In this document: positions 1 to 11,323 of the stretch, piece by piece
How the letters are laid out: every line of letters begins with the position of its first letter
Numbering within the stretch: position 1 is the first letter of the stretch
The notes under the pieces: model-generated
The model's database searches: none
Told to the model about the DNA's origin: nothing
What the model saw: only the letters and a program-made list of their open reading frames with translations
Translations under genes and position numbers: made by a program
Source of the DNA: Coenobita brevimanus
Lineage: Eukaryota > Arthropoda > Malacostraca > Decapoda > Coenobitidae
DNA length: 64,000 bases
NCBI GenBank assembly: GCA_032717465.1
Contig: CM064666.1
Span: 21,770,431-21,834,430 of the forward strand
Reading direction: 5' to 3'

Positions 1-2
1 AA

Positions 3-812
3 TTTAATTCTGAGATCTTACAAGAAATATGTAACCAATACAACATCAAAAAGGTTAACGTTTTGGCCTATCACCCAGCATCGAATGGGTTGGTAGAGAG
101 ACAAAATAATAAGGTATTAGATGTGCTACGACACATTCTCAGTGAAAATTATGCAAGCTGGGATGATTGGATTCCCAGAGTAGAGGCCTCCATTAATGGG
201 TCTATAAATAAATCCATTGGTGACACACCACATTTCATTATATATGGCACAGATAAAAAATTACCATATGAGCTCCTAGAAGGTGACAGCATGCCTATAT
301 ACAATTACGATGATTACTCTAAACTCCGTTTACGTGAATTCCAGGACATTCACAAAAGAGTGCAAAAACAATTAACGATGTCCAAGGAAGAAATGACGGA
401 GGCATTTAACAAGAAGGCAAAAGATTCACCTATCAGCTTAGGAGACATTGTTTACGGAGTCATTCATACGAGAGACAATAAATTATCCCCTAAATTTGAG
501 GGCCCATACAGAGTAATTAACATAAAAGCAAACAAAGTTTTAATTAAGTCACTTTCAAGTGGCGAGGAGAAACAAGTTCATATTGACCATTTAAAACGAG
601 TTTCAAGGGAATTATCCCATAATTATTCAGCCTCGGATACAACCGAACAGGTGAACGTACCTCAAGAAACCAAGCAAGAACACAACAATGATTACAAAAA
701 GAAATTAAGGTCATATACCAAACAATCGAACATAGGTGCAACTATTCCAATGAAATCTACAGTACATCATTTACGAGAATTAAATATCGATTTAAACTCC
801 TTCTATAAATGA
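3..812 (+). pseudogene. pol: element A pol: integrase C-terminal part (gypsy family)
   Basis: The window opens inside this reading frame, which is open from base 3 to the stop at 812, so the N-terminal part lies outside. It encodes the end of a Ty3/gypsy integrase, which would join retroelement cDNA to host DNA in the nucleus. The HPASNGLVERQN block carries the catalytic glutamate of the DDE triad. It is followed by the WDDWIPRVEASIN helix region and then a GPY/F-type module (KFEGPYRVI, around base 500). The earlier catalytic aspartates are off the window. A basic tail of about 60 residues ends the protein. The sequence is clearly related to the integrase of element B at 5.6-6.7 kb. Env follows after 90 bases, the order expected of an errantivirus. 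Seen: motifs and open frame. Inferred: remnant of an old insertion, because env downstream is truncated. Confidence 0.9.
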
Positions 813-889
813 AATAACAACCAACCGTAACGCACATCATCACTATCATCAACCACAGCTTTATAGGAAATTAATAGATTTTTTTTTTT

Positions 890-1394
890 TCGGTAGGTTA
901 CGATGAGGGGATTTATGCTATGGATTCTCCTATACATAGTAAGAGTATATGCGCACCTAGACCCCAAGCATATAGTACGACAAGGATGCCTCATAGCTCC
1001 AACGGCCACGACTACAATCGTCAAGGACGTCATGAGTACTGAAATAAGTCTAGATTACTTGTATGACTTACCTACTTATGTAGAAAGACTTGCGACGCCG
1101 ATGCGAACTCTGGACTTCAAGATAGGGAATTATGTTTCACAAGCACATAACACCAAGGAAGTGGATGAAATGGTGAAGTTAGCGAAATGGAAATTAGAAC
1201 AGGCGAAGTCAACTATGCTCGTCATGATCCAAGATCTCCCATCTTATGGAACGGAGGTACTGAGCGACAGGAACAATATCCCACTGCTGCCACCAAATGT
1301 CATAAAGACTTTGTATCATAAAGCAGCGACTTTGTATTTGCTTGTAGAGGCGTATATTTTAGACTTGTGGTCGAGCGGCTTTTATATCTTGTAG
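890..1394 (+). pseudogene. env: element A env, N-terminal fragment truncated before the fusion region
   Basis: The ORF starts at ATG 903 and begins with a hydrophobic signal-peptide-like stretch (WILLYIVRVYA). The next ~110 residues match the N-terminal env remnant of element B (shared VRQGCLIAPTA block and a MIQDLP/MIQDIP block). The match stops near base 1276, just before the position where B has its furin-type cleavage site. The remaining ~35 codons run into the direct repeat described below and are probably not env. Directly upstream, a T-tract ending in TAG at 894-896 looks like a 3' splice site 6 bases before the ATG, as expected for env made from a spliced RNA. Env of this class is a surface fusion glycoprotein. 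This piece lacks the cleavage site, fusion peptide and membrane anchor and cannot be functional. Confidence 0.72.
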
Positions 1395-1900
1395 TAATTT
1401 CCCCACCAGATGTCATGTAGTGACGGGAGAGGTAAAGAATAGTATGGGACTATTTTTATTTGTCTTAGAAATATTAAACAGGTTTCTCACATGGAAAGAG
1501 TATAAGTCCCGGGTAGCTACCTCCCTGTCTCGCTATCTCTCTCTCTCTCTGTTCTAAGGCTAATCTCCCTCTCGACCTCTCTCTAGGGTCGCTTGTCTCC
1601 TTCTGTCTAGCCTGTTCGGTGGCTAATCTCCGTCTCAGCTCTCTTTCCTAAATTCTGGTGTAGCAGGGGTGTGTCACGTGGGTTCCTCGTGGATCTTTGT
1701 TCACGAGAGGACTGCTGACAGCTAACTGCATCATCTCCTTACTGGCCGCTGTCGTCAGCTTCCCTCAGTGTAAGCATGTTTAGCATTGCTCGATTCTCGC
1801 AGACACAACACCTCTCATCATCTGACTCCCTGCTTCTATCTGTCTCTCTATCTATCTATTTATCTATCTATCTATTATGATTTGCAATTATAATATGGAG
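1325..1900 (+). repeat. left copy of a diverged direct repeat (possible LTR)
   Basis: This block is homologous in the same orientation to 3825-4427. A 40-base stretch at 1427-1466 is identical to 3953-3992. Similarity starts near the phrase gacttgtgg, passes a TATA-like element (1501-1507), a CT-rich tract and a (TCTA)n run, and ends abruptly around tataatatggag. Two direct copies about 2.5 kb apart with a conserved TATA position could be LTRs of a non-coding element. I could not find a convincing primer-binding site, polypurine tract or TG...CA ends, so the LTR reading is tentative. Confidence 0.5.
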
Positions 1901-3824
1901 ACCTACCACATTGTTAAATAATTGTGTTGGCCTTATAATTGTAGTTAAAGTTACATAAAAGTTACATCTTGTTAATGCAACTGTTACATAATTGTTACAT
2001 ATTGTTTGTAGTTACATATCGTTTGTAGTTACATAATTGTAATAATTGCAGTCCTGACACTGAATCCGGTCATGCTGCGGTCGATGATGTGCCATGCCAC
2101 TAGATTGTGGAGACAACAATTTGCTTTTTATTTCACTTATAGAAGAAGTTTATGTGATGTGCCATGGCACTTACTTGTGGAGACAACAATTTGTTTTTTG
2201 TTTCACTTATAGAAGTTTATGTGGTATTTTGGCATTTGTAGTAAAACTTACACTTATTTTCATTTGTTTGTTATGTGATTTTACTCTATTTCTTTTTCTT
2301 TCCTTTTTTTTTTTTGTATGTATTGATTTTCTATAGTTTGTTTTTCTTCGTTTGTCTACGTTTTTTCGGTGTTGCTCGAGGTTGCATAATTGCTGGCTAA
2401 TTCCCTTGAGACCATTTTTTAAGGTTTAGCTTATATTGCACAGATATTATTGAAAATAATATTATATAGTCCCATATTTTGTTATTTTATATAAAAAATA
2501 TATATACACTATATACAGTATTTATATACACTGACGTTCTTCACTTACACCTATCGTGGGCAATATATGTGTCAGCACTGTGTGGAAATCATTGTCTTCA
2601 CGATTGTGTTGATGTTCATTCTTGCTAACGTCATTTGTGTTGGCCATTTTTTTTTCTGGTTTTCCTTGTAACTTAATTTATCTGTTTCCACAAGGTAGCT
2701 TTAATTAATAAATGTTTAATACAGTTCTTTTAATCGCTCACTGAGTAACTGTGATGGTATATTTTCTTTATTACTTTGTAGATGTACTAATATATAGCTG
2801 TATGTATGCAACACGTATTTTATGTAGGTATAAATGGTAACACTCGTTGGTAGTAAATAAATGCTATAATAAATGAATAAATATATACAGTGTAGAATAT
2901 TTATTGTTGGTGCAAGTATTTAATGATTGAATTATGAAGATAATTGAAGTAGGTATATGTATTTAAGTTGTAACTATACAGCACGTTTTATATGTTTGTG
3001 CAGAAGTCTTTTGTCTATCACTGTGTATTGTATAAATGAAGTAACTATGTAACTCACTAAGTTTTACCGTGGTGGGAATGATGTGAGTGGTGTTACTCTG
3101 CACATGGTGATAGCGTTGTTCTTCACGGGTTGATTGACGTGTTGTGGGGTGTCAGACACACGGCTTGGCGTCGTCTCAGCACACGTATGGTGACGTCGAC
3201 TTCCCACACTGGTAGCTGTGGTGAGTAAATGAGTAGCGATGAGTAATTTGAGTGAAGATGAGTGAGTAAGATAAGTTGTGAATATGGGCTTGGTATTTGC
3301 TTCGTTGTCTTGACCTCTTCACTCCTGCGTCAGCGGTGGAGGTTGGGGGACGGTAGGAGAGAAAGGAGGGTGAGGTCTTGTGGTTGTGAGTTGTGAGTCG
3401 TGTCTCATTCTTCGTGTGTTTTTGTTTTACTTTCTTGGTGTATTCTCGCTCCTTTTTTCTTGTGATTTACTCGTTGTGGGATGAAGACTCGCTACTTGTA
3501 GGTGCGTGTAGATTATACAGACGACTCGTAGAGTTGTTACTTGTAGTTGATTGTAGATGGTTGTAGTTCGTTGGTTTGTCGTAGAAATTGCAAGATTGTA
3601 TCAGTACTTTGTTAAACTACTGAAAAGACTTCGTGTGATCACTTCTACATCAGCGTGATTTTCGTGGAGACGGAGGGGGGGTTGGAGAGAATACTGTCAG
3701 GAGCTGGTTGTGAGTTGTCGGTTGTGAGAGGTATGTTTTGTTTTCAATCTTGATATTTTGTAGGAATTCACTGTAGATTAGTAGACGGGGTTCATAGGTT
3801 CGCTGCCGCCATATCTCACTATAA
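1901..3824. other. non-coding AT-rich stretch between the direct repeats
   Basis: No reading frame with recognisable motifs was seen on either strand; the longest frames are low-complexity T-rich translations. It contains short ttgtagttacata-like repeats (about 1966-2040), a 70-base tandem duplication, a TATATA run near 2500-2525, and purine tracts near 3350 and 3665-3690. If the flanking repeats are LTRs, this is the internal part of a non-autonomous element without genes. Confidence 0.45.
2086..2225. repeat. two-copy tandem duplication, ~70-bp unit
   Basis: Units at about 2086-2155 and 2156-2225 share the phrases gatgtgccatg, gtggagacaacaatttg and tttcacttatagaag, with a few substitutions and small indels. 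It is a local tandem duplication inside the non-coding stretch. Confidence 0.8.
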
Positions 3825-4427
3825 CTTTGTAAGTGCTTGTAGTGATTGTTTTGTAGATCAGTTATATATACATTAGACTTGTGGACGGGCGGTTATTATA
3901 CTTGATTAGTTTTGTAAGATAATCTTGGTTCCCTTTTGTCATGCAATGACAGGAGAGGTAAAGAATAGTATGGGACTATTTTTATTTGTCTTGGAATATT
4001 AACAAAGTCACACACGAGTGAAGTATAAATAGAGTCCCTCGAGCTACCTCCTTGTCTCTCTCTCTCTCTCTCTCTCTCTCTAGCCCATGTTGCTAGGCTC
4101 GTTCTTCCTACTACCTGCCGGTTCTCCTTCTGAGCTCTGCTTCCTAAATTCTGATGTAGCAGGGGTCGTGTCACGTGTGTTACACTGTGGTTGGAAAGTT
4201 CTAGAAACCTGTGTGTGAGTATGTGTGTATGGTCACTAGGCTTTGTTCGTATGCTATCTCGCTGACACACTACCTACATCATCCCCTGACTTGCTACTTC
4301 CTGTGCATTGTCGACATTTCCTTAGTTATACTTGCAAGATCATTTCCCTTTCCCAGGCTTGCCTGGAGCTCTGTCTGTCTATCTATTTATCTATCTATCT
4401 ATTATGATTTGTAATTATAATATGGAG
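3825..4427 (+). repeat. right copy of the diverged direct repeat (possible LTR)
   Basis: Partner of the block at 1325-1900. It holds a good TATA box, tataaatag, at 4024-4032, followed by a pure (CT)n tract at about 4056-4081 and a (TATC)n run near 4376-4402. It ends at the same tataatatggag phrase as the left copy, next to the truncated env of element B. The orientation is +, opposite to element B, so it is unlikely to be B's own LTR. Confidence 0.5.
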
Positions 4428-4478
4428 TCCTGAAATATGGATGATATAACATCAGATTTTTTTTCCTCAAACAAAGGT

Positions 4479-5225
4479 TCAATCCATGCTTAGGTATGCA
4501 TTGTCTAATTTTTTGATGTTGTGAATGGGTAGTAAATTAAAAATTCCTTTCATGAAGGCCTGATACTGAGCTCTAGTATTGTCTAACTGTAGGATTATTA
4601 CATCGAAATATTCTATGATCACAGAGAGGTGTTGGAATAGTGTATTGTTACCTTCTAATGCATTTACTTTCTCCACAATTCCTAGAGTTGATAATTCTGT
4701 CTTCATTAGGATTTTTTTACAATCGTCAACATCAAGGTGTTCTGAGTGTCAGCTAACTTATGTTGGTGTGAGAGACTTTGTGCTATTTTGTTGTTTGTTA
4801 TTTATTTCCTCTACATCATTTTCTGTAGCTAGTCCAATAATCTTGCCTAAAATTGCTCCACCTAGGTCTAACAAACCGCGTCTCTTACTTGTATTTGTGA
4901 AGTCGTTTCTTGTCTCCAGTGTGTTACTCCCAGCTGATGGGATATCCTGGATCATGGTGATCATCACATGCCTAGCCTGTTCTAGCTTCCAGTCACTTAA
5001 TTTAATTAATTCAGCTACTTCCTGTGAGGGGTGATCATGTGAAGAACGGTGTTATAATACCGCTTCCAGATTTCTAGGTGGTCCTGATATCTTCTGTAAC
5101 ATTCTTGGTATGTCTTGCAGTATGTCCAAACTAACTTCGGTACTTATGTCCTGCACCATTGCTATTGAGGCTGTTGGGGCTATCAGGCAACCCTGTCGGA
5201 CTAGATGTTGAGGATGTGAGGTGAT
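4479..5225 (-). pseudogene. env: element B env pseudogene with furin-type site
   Basis: Fragments of an F-protein-type env in reverse. Near 5225-5100, out of frame with the rest, is a VRQGCLIAPTA-like N-terminal block matching element A. At 4758-4967 a frame carries SKRR (4878-4889) directly followed by GLLDLGGAI, the layout of a protease-cleaved fusion peptide. At 4479-4706 a frame holds the heptad-rich region after the fusion peptide. The C-terminal half and membrane anchor are missing, because the gene stops where the direct repeat begins. Frames are broken between these blocks. The family is inferred from the cleavage-site and fusion-peptide layout shared with the better preserved env genes of the downstream array. 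Confidence 0.72.
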
Positions 5226-5609
5226 CCTCTCGATATTAACAGGAACATATCCACGGAATTATTCGCCTCATCTTTTCCAACAGAAAGAACAACAGTATTA
5301 GAGATCTAATCCACGATTGTTAGCAAGTTATGCTAACAGATATCTTGGCCTGTTTAATCCTATTACCTATAAAAGGAGTCTAAATCTATTCCTAAGTCAT
5401 GTCAATGCCTTGTTATGGTGAGAGTCGTATTGGTTGCACCTATGTTTGTCTGTTTGGTATCCGACCGCAGTTTATTCCGATGTGTTGATTGCTTCAGGTT
5501 TATTTTCACCGTGTGTACTAGGGTTTTCGGTCGTTTCTTGTGTTTTAAAGATGCAAGCTAAATTTCTTGAGACCTTCTTCAAGTGATCTTTTTTTTTTTT
5601 TCGTCACTC
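5226..5609. other. decayed spacer between element B env and pol
   Basis: No reading frame with recognisable motifs. It corresponds to the region between the IN C-terminus and the env start in element A but is too degraded to annotate. A T-run at about 5589-5601 is the only notable low-complexity tract. Confidence 0.4.
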
Positions 5610-6677
5610 GATAGTGACAATCACTACCTTATTGACTTTTCTCTTAATTACCCTGTATGGGCCTTAAAATTTAGGTGACGTAGTGTGAATGAGGCTATAG
5701 GCAATATTACCTATGCTGATATTTGATTTTTTTTCCTTATTAAATGATTCTCTCATTTCTTCCTTGGACATTGCTGTTTCTTTACCTTTGTGTGTATTTC
5801 TTGAAATTCACATGTGACGTTTAGGATAATTGTCAATTATATATGGGAATTTGCTCGCCCTCTAACGTCTCATAAGGGAGACGTTTGTCTGACCCGTAAA
5901 TGATGAAATGAGGTGTATTTCCCATTGATTTGTTAATTGCACAGTTAAGTGATGCTTCAACTCTGGGGATCCAGTCATCCCAGTTTGCGTACTTTTCATC
6001 GAGAATGTGCCGTAGTACATCTATTTTTTTGTTCTGCCTTTTCACCAATGCATTGGAAGTTGGATGGTAGGCCAAGATATTAACTTTCTTTATATTGTAT
6101 TGTTTACATAGTTCTTGTAAAATGTCGCAGTTAAATTCACCACCATTGTCGCTTATTAGCACCTTGGTGTGGTGAACCTACTGATCACACTATCAATGAA
6201 CACCCTTGCGACTGTTTCTGCTGTTTTATCCTTAATTGGAACCATGATCACAAATCGTGAGAAGTAATCAGTTGCAACGAAGAGATATTGATTGTGATGG
6301 GTAGTTAAGGGTAATTTATGTAAATAAACCGTGATAGTGTCCCACGGTTGTCTAGGTAAGGGATATTGTCGTATAGGTGCAGGTGATAACGTGTAACCTT
6401 TATGTCTGGCAAATGACTCGCATCTGTCTGTGATTATGTCTTTGCGTAACGTTGGCCAAAAATATGACATCCGGGCCTGTCTGACTGCCCTGTCCTTGCC
6501 AGGATGCCCTGCATGTGGACTGATGTGTATTACCCTTAAAATGTGAGGTATCATTGTACTAGGAATAAATAACTGCCTATTATATTTTTTTTGATTCATT
6601 TGTTCTGGATTTACCCTATATAAGGCATTGTTTACCACTGTGAATTGTTCAAGTGGTACCTGTAACTTTGGTAATGG
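5610..6677 (-). pseudogene. pol: element B pol: integrase pseudogene
   Basis: The N-terminal part (6156-6677) shows the zinc-binding layout (HISPHAGHPGKDR ... WPTLRKDI ... RCESFARHK), but the last cysteine of the HHCC set is F. The core frame at 5833-6162 has SDNGGEF with the second catalytic aspartate and the HPTSNALVKRQN block, where the expected catalytic glutamate is lysine. The first catalytic aspartate position reads TVYLHKL, so it is replaced by tyrosine. A weak GPY/F-like remnant lies near 5640-5720. With two of three catalytic residues lost and frames shifted, this is a dead relative of the integrase at the window start. It is interrupted on its upstream side by the MITE at 6680. Confidence 0.85.
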
Positions 6678-6679
6678 TA

Positions 6680-7164
6680 CAGTCACTCATAAAAGAAACG
6701 ACCCCCCCGGCCAAGACACCTTTCAACCAATATGATATCGGTCCTGGTAACACTGTAAATGACGTCAGGTGTGGGGGTGTGAAGCTGCGTTTGGGGGAAG
6801 TTCATTCAAAGTTCATTCTAAGTGTGTCGAGCCCATTCATTTAACCCTTGAGGCCGGGGGTTTCCTTTGCATCATGTGCGGCATTAATGCATAAATGTTC
6901 GGGTATGGGATTGTGTTATCACATGAAAGTTCTTTGTTCTTGTAGCATAAAGTTAATTTTGTGTGAAGGACAACATAACAAGTCAGATATAAAGTATGTT
7001 TTTACTCGAAATGTGGATTGAAGCAGATTAACTCCGCCTCTCCTCTCAAACACCCCTCCTCATCCCCCCATATGGCTGACGTCAAATACACTGTTACCAA
7101 CACTGAATACCCCGAGTTATATTGCCTCTAAGGCAGGGGGGGTCTTTTCTTTTATGAGTGACTG
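6680..7164. mobile_element. 485-bp Tc1/mariner-type MITE with TA target duplication
   Basis: The left end cagtcactcataaaagaaa (6680-) and the right end, its reverse complement (-7164), form terminal inverted repeats of about 24 bases with one mismatch. TA flanks both sides (6678-6679 and 7165-7166), the target-site duplication of Tc1/mariner elements. Inside the ends, subterminal segments around 6738-6775 and 7066-7108 are also near inverted repeats (ggtaacactgt / acagtgttacc, tgacgtca), so the whole could fold into a long hairpin. No transposase frame is present, so it must depend on an enzyme encoded elsewhere. It splits the integrase and RNase H parts of element B and is therefore younger than B. 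Confidence 0.88.
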
Positions 7165-7166
7165 TA

Positions 7167-8690
7167 CATCATCGCCTGACTCGAGATGATGTATTATTTT
7201 AGACCATACTGGGTCCTGTCTTCGTGCGTGTGAAATTTCTTGATTTGTGGGGATCGTTTTATCATTGTTGGAGAATGATTCCCCTTTTATTGTAGCAACA
7301 TTGGCTAACGGGTTTCGTGATAAGGCATCGGCAGCTAAAGTTTCTTTACCTTTTATGTAGAGAATATTTACATTGTAATTCTGGATTTTACCTTTCTATC
7401 GTGCTCTCATCCCAGAGAGTTTTTTTTTTTTTTGGAACATGCCCACGAGAGGCTTGTGGTCTGTGTATAGGTGAGTTTCGTATCCGTACACGAGGTCACG
7501 AAATTTCTGTAGAGCAAATACTACTGCTAGGGCTTCGAAGTCTGTTGTACAGTAATTTGTCTCTGCTCCTTTTATTTGTCTACTGGCAAAGGCAATGGGT
7601 TGATATTTTCCTCGTTTATCCTCTTGTGTCAATACAGCACCTTCGAGGGAAGCATCCATGCAAATTGTGAATGGTTTTATGAAATTAGGATAGGCAAGGC
7701 ATGGTGCGCATGTAAGTTTATCTTTTAATTCATGAAATGTTAATTTTTGTTCCTCTTTCCAATGGAATACAGCATCCTTTTTTAGTAGAATGAATAGCGG
7801 TTGTGCTATATGAGAGAATAGATTAATGATGGCGCGGTAATAATCCGCTAGCCCCCAAAATTGTCTTATTTAATCTGTATTTGGGGGATTTGGGATATTC
7901 CTTACCGCCTTTATTTTGTCCTCAGACGTGTGAATACCTTGGGCATCTAATATATGGCCTAAGAATTTTACTTCCTTAAAGCAAAATTTGCATTTAGAAG
8001 GCTTAATTTCTAAGCCAGCATCAGCAAGCTTTTGTAGGAGCTGGTCTAGTTTCTGTAAATGTTCGTCTATACTTAGAGAAGCTATGATAATGTCATCTAG
8101 ATAGACAAATACTCCTTTCCCCAGCATTCCAGACAATACGTAATTCATCAGTCTCTGGAAAGTGCCTGGTGCTGTCTTCAACCCCACAGGCATTCGTTTA
8201 TATTGGTAGTGCCCTGTATTCGTGGAGAAAGCAGTGTATTTCCGTGATTCTTGCACGAGGCTAATCCATTGAGCTAATCGATTGTGGAAAATACATTATT
8301 TTCTGACGTTAGTTAACAATGGCATAGGAAACCGGTCAGGGACTGTGTGCTGATTTAACTTACGGTAATCTACTACCGCACGCATTTCTCCGTTTCGTTT
8401 AGGCACGAAAAATAATGGGGCATTCCACGGGTACACAGATGGTTCAATAATATCTAGTTTTAACATTTCCTCAACTTATTGATTTACCAGGGTGCGTTGA
8501 GAATGGGCAACCCTGTTAGCTGGTATATATACTGGTGGTGTGTCCGGATGTACGTTAATCTTGTGTGTAAGCAGGTTAGTACACCCTAACTCTTCTTCAG
8601 GTAATGTTACCGTTTGCCTATGTTTCATTAATAGATCTAAGAGATCTTTTTCTACGGTGAATTGACCTGAGTGAATCAAATTCTCCTTTA
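7167..8690 (-). pseudogene. pol: element B pol: reverse transcriptase-RNase H pseudogene
   Basis: Broken frames in the order RNase H then RT when read along +. At 7396-7659: DASLEGAVL with the RNase H aspartate, TTDFEALAV with the glutamate, and YTDHKPL. At 7870-8256: RT palm with VFVYLDDIIIA, so the YxDD catalytic motif is intact, plus KRMPVGLKTAPGTFQRLM and KCKFCFKEVKFLGHI. Around 8340-8460 the start of RT is readable with DIIEP, a VPKRNG block and VVDYRKLN. At 8476-8679 is the linker just before RT. This copy keeps the VPKRNG segment that every copy of the downstream array has lost. Several stops and frameshifts make it non-functional. Confidence 0.88.
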
Positions 8691-8697
8691 TGCACTC

Positions 8698-9538
8698 TCA
8701 GTCTGACGAGTTTACTTTGCTCGACGCCCCTGCTACTGTCACTTCGCGTATAGGAGCTGGACAAATTGCTAACCTACAAATACAGGTTCCTTTCTTAATC
8801 TTCACATCTCCATTCATGGTGTTAGCTAATATGACATTCGTCTCACCCTTGTCATTCATCCAGCACAGGGCGCTGTCTATCAAAAGGCCATTTATTCTAA
8901 CCGTGTCATCTAATGCTGTGACATTACAATTTCTCAATTTACTCTTAATCTTAACTTGCATGAATGATTTTGGCGGTAAATTTATATCATAATTAATGCT
9001 GGCTGGGTAAGTGGTTGAGTCACGTTTGTACTGTGATTGAGTGAGGAGTGGGGGTTTGGGTTGTGGCAGCTGGTCTTTGTACGTCGGACTCCCCCATTTT
9101 GGTTGTGTGTGTAATCGTTCTTGTGACGCTAGTTTTCCTATAATTGCTGGTTGTATTATCAGGAGATGATATTTCCTCTATAAATTCGCTGTCATAATGA
9201 TTTCCATTGAAACGTGGCATCAATATTATATTTTGCGTTCTCATTGTTTTAAGTCCAAGCAGCATTTATCCTCTAATTGATAATTTTTCTATGTAAAAGG
9301 TGGTAGTGAATGATTTTGTGGCCTCTGTGAAATTCATGTTTAACTGAATCATACAAATAACTGGTATTTCTTTACCATCCACTGTGTATAAATTTAAGTC
9401 TGAGTTTTCCAAAAAAGTCACTTTTCTTCTATTTCTAAAATGTCTTATCTCATCTTGCGTTATTAAATTCACTGGTGAGTCAGAATCCAAAAATAATGAA
9501 ATCTCTTCCTCCAGAGACCAAAATGCTTCCGTTTCCAA
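8698..9538 (-). pseudogene. pol: element B pol: aspartic protease and PR-RT linker
   Basis: At 9266-9538 the frame contains ISLFLDSDSPVNLIT. The position of the aspartic protease triad D-T/S-G reads DSD, so the active-site glycycle is not present as glycine but as aspartate. Such proteases normally cut Gag-Pol inside the particle. At 8698-8961 lies the inter-domain linker (INGLLIDSALC ... VILANTMNGDVKIKKGT) common between PR and RT in gypsy elements. 9020-9265 holds linker sequence without clear motifs. The three frames are not continuous, so this is a decayed gene. Confidence 0.75.
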
Positions 9539-9547
9539 AGGGACTTC

Positions 9548-10800
9548 CTATGTTGACTTTTTTTTTGGGGTGTTTCTTGTGACGTCGTCTTTTGTGCTGG
9601 TACGATCTTCCACCGACCTATAGATGGATACCATTTCTTCTATCGTTCTACAATCTGAGGTCCAATGTCCAGTGGACCAGTGATATCTGCAAAATGCCTC
9701 CGTTCTACAATCTGAGGTCCAATGGCCAGTGGACCAATGATATCTGCAAAATGCCTCGAAACCTTTTGTCTTTTGCCTACCTTCTTTCGTTTTAATGTAA
9801 CACTCCGATTTTGTGTGACCAGGCTTTGCACAATAATAACAGAGTGTTACTTGAGTTCGACCTATGAGGTGATCTTCCATTTGCTTGTCTGTGTGCCGAT
9901 CGATGTCTACTGGGACTTCGGCCAGACTCTCATACCTTCCTGTTACCTGGTGTGTGGGAACGAGTCCTTGAGCTAACCTGACTTAATGCTTGTTTCTGAA
10001 GTGGTCGAGATTGTCTCTGGTCCTTGCCAGGACTTGACTTATTTATCCCTGCTACGATTTCTGACACTTTGATCCCTGTCCTGTTTGCCTGTGATGTGTC
10101 AGTTACACCAGCTTTACTGGAGTTAAATTCCATCTCATATATGAAATCATGTAAACTCATCCCTGGATTATATGGGATGGTTTATGCGATTTTTAATATC
10201 CTGTCAGGAAATTGGCCTAGAGCTGCTATGTATCCAATGGTGTCAACGACATGCACGGGTGACATATAACCATCCTCTGCGACCCAGTCTGAGTTTTCTA
10301 GGCTAGATAGAAGGGTCTTCTTAATTGTGAAAATATCTGCTGTAATGTCCCCAAGATCTGAGCCTGTGTTTGCCTAAGTAGGTCTACAATATTGTGTAAT
10401 TCTGGGATTATACCACCAAAAAAATTCTTGCCTCCGGAGAATTTCCTAAGGAATTCTGTCTTAAACTGCTCGAATGTTGAAGATCTCAACAGCTTGTCTG
10501 ACCGTAAAAAATTTACTGCTGGGCATCGTTCCTGGTTTCTTTCAAGCTGAAAAAACAGTTATTTCTCTTTTCTCATCTATAACGTGTCTCCTAATGAAAT
10601 ACTGCTGACATTGTTCAATCAGTGTATTAATGTCGATCTTGTCTTTTTCCGTACCAGAAAATGTTGGTAGTTCATTGTCTTTATGACAAACATACACTGG
10701 AAATGGAGTATTACTAGAATTCTGTGGAGAAGGTATTGCACTAGTACTTGCTTCACCTACGTTAGCAATCTTTACCGTGTTTTTCTTGCAAACGTCAGTT
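9548..10800 (-). pseudogene. gag: element B gag with duplicated zinc-knuckle unit
   Basis: The frame at 9548-9880 encodes the nucleocapsid part: one CCHC knuckle CYYCAKPGHTKSEC, then two copies of a Cys/His unit FCRYHWSTGHWTSDC. The second unit comes from a 57-bp tandem duplication (9644-9700 and 9701-9757), exactly 19 codons, so it keeps the frame. Knuckles of this type bind the genomic RNA. 10298-10489 carries capsid sequence (TEFLRKFSGG ... LLRQTQAQILG). Farther upstream, near 10600-10720, broken frames resemble the start of the array Gag capsid region (LPTFSG followed by a helix-rich stretch). Frameshifts and stops separate the pieces. Confidence 0.75.
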
Positions 10801-11226
10801 TACAGGCAATTTATATTTTTGTTATAGTAAAACGGAAGTGAATTTTTTAAAGTTCATTGTTTGGACCTGAAATTTCTGACCAAGTGTTATCGTTATTTAC
10901 TTCAGCGTAAATTGCATCTGTTTTCTGTTCGTTATCCAGAGTGTGCTTTGTTTCCTGAGTCTGGTTTTCCGCTTGCTTTTGTGCTTCTTATGGTGTTTTG
11001 GAATTTATATTTTGTTGATCGTTTTCTGGTGTTTGTGTCAGGGTATTTGTCAGAGTTAATGTGGATCCTTTGGGCACTAATTGTGGAACTTTACTTAGCA
11101 TAATGGGATTACACAATGAATCATATTTTACTCTTCTCCTGATTGCTTATAAAATTAAAATTATAAAACACATATGTAAGTGTAAATCGTGTAATTCTCT
11201 CACTGCGTAGTTTGTAATATTTATGA

Positions 11227-11228
<2 letters not shown>
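10801..11228. other. 5' flank of element B, unassigned
   Basis: No convincing gene. The + frame 10861-11103 is short and shows no recognisable motif. This is where the leader and 5' LTR of element B would be expected, but I see no LTR pair, tRNA-complementary site or similarity to the other repeats of the window. Confidence 0.35.

Positions 11229-11320
<92 letters not shown>
11229..11320. repeat. (TA)n microsatellite
   Basis: About 46 uninterrupted TA dinucleotides, directly abutting the Penelope-like fragment. Its length in an assembly is unreliable. It produces spurious IYIYIY frames on both strands. Confidence 0.97.

Positions 11321-11323
<3 letters not shown>

Noticed and set aside
2094..2336. 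80-codon + strand frame
   Set aside because: Low-complexity T-rich translation over the 70-base tandem duplication.
3896..4270. 124-codon minus-strand frame with RERERE repeats
   Set aside because: Translation of the (CT)n microsatellite within the direct repeat.
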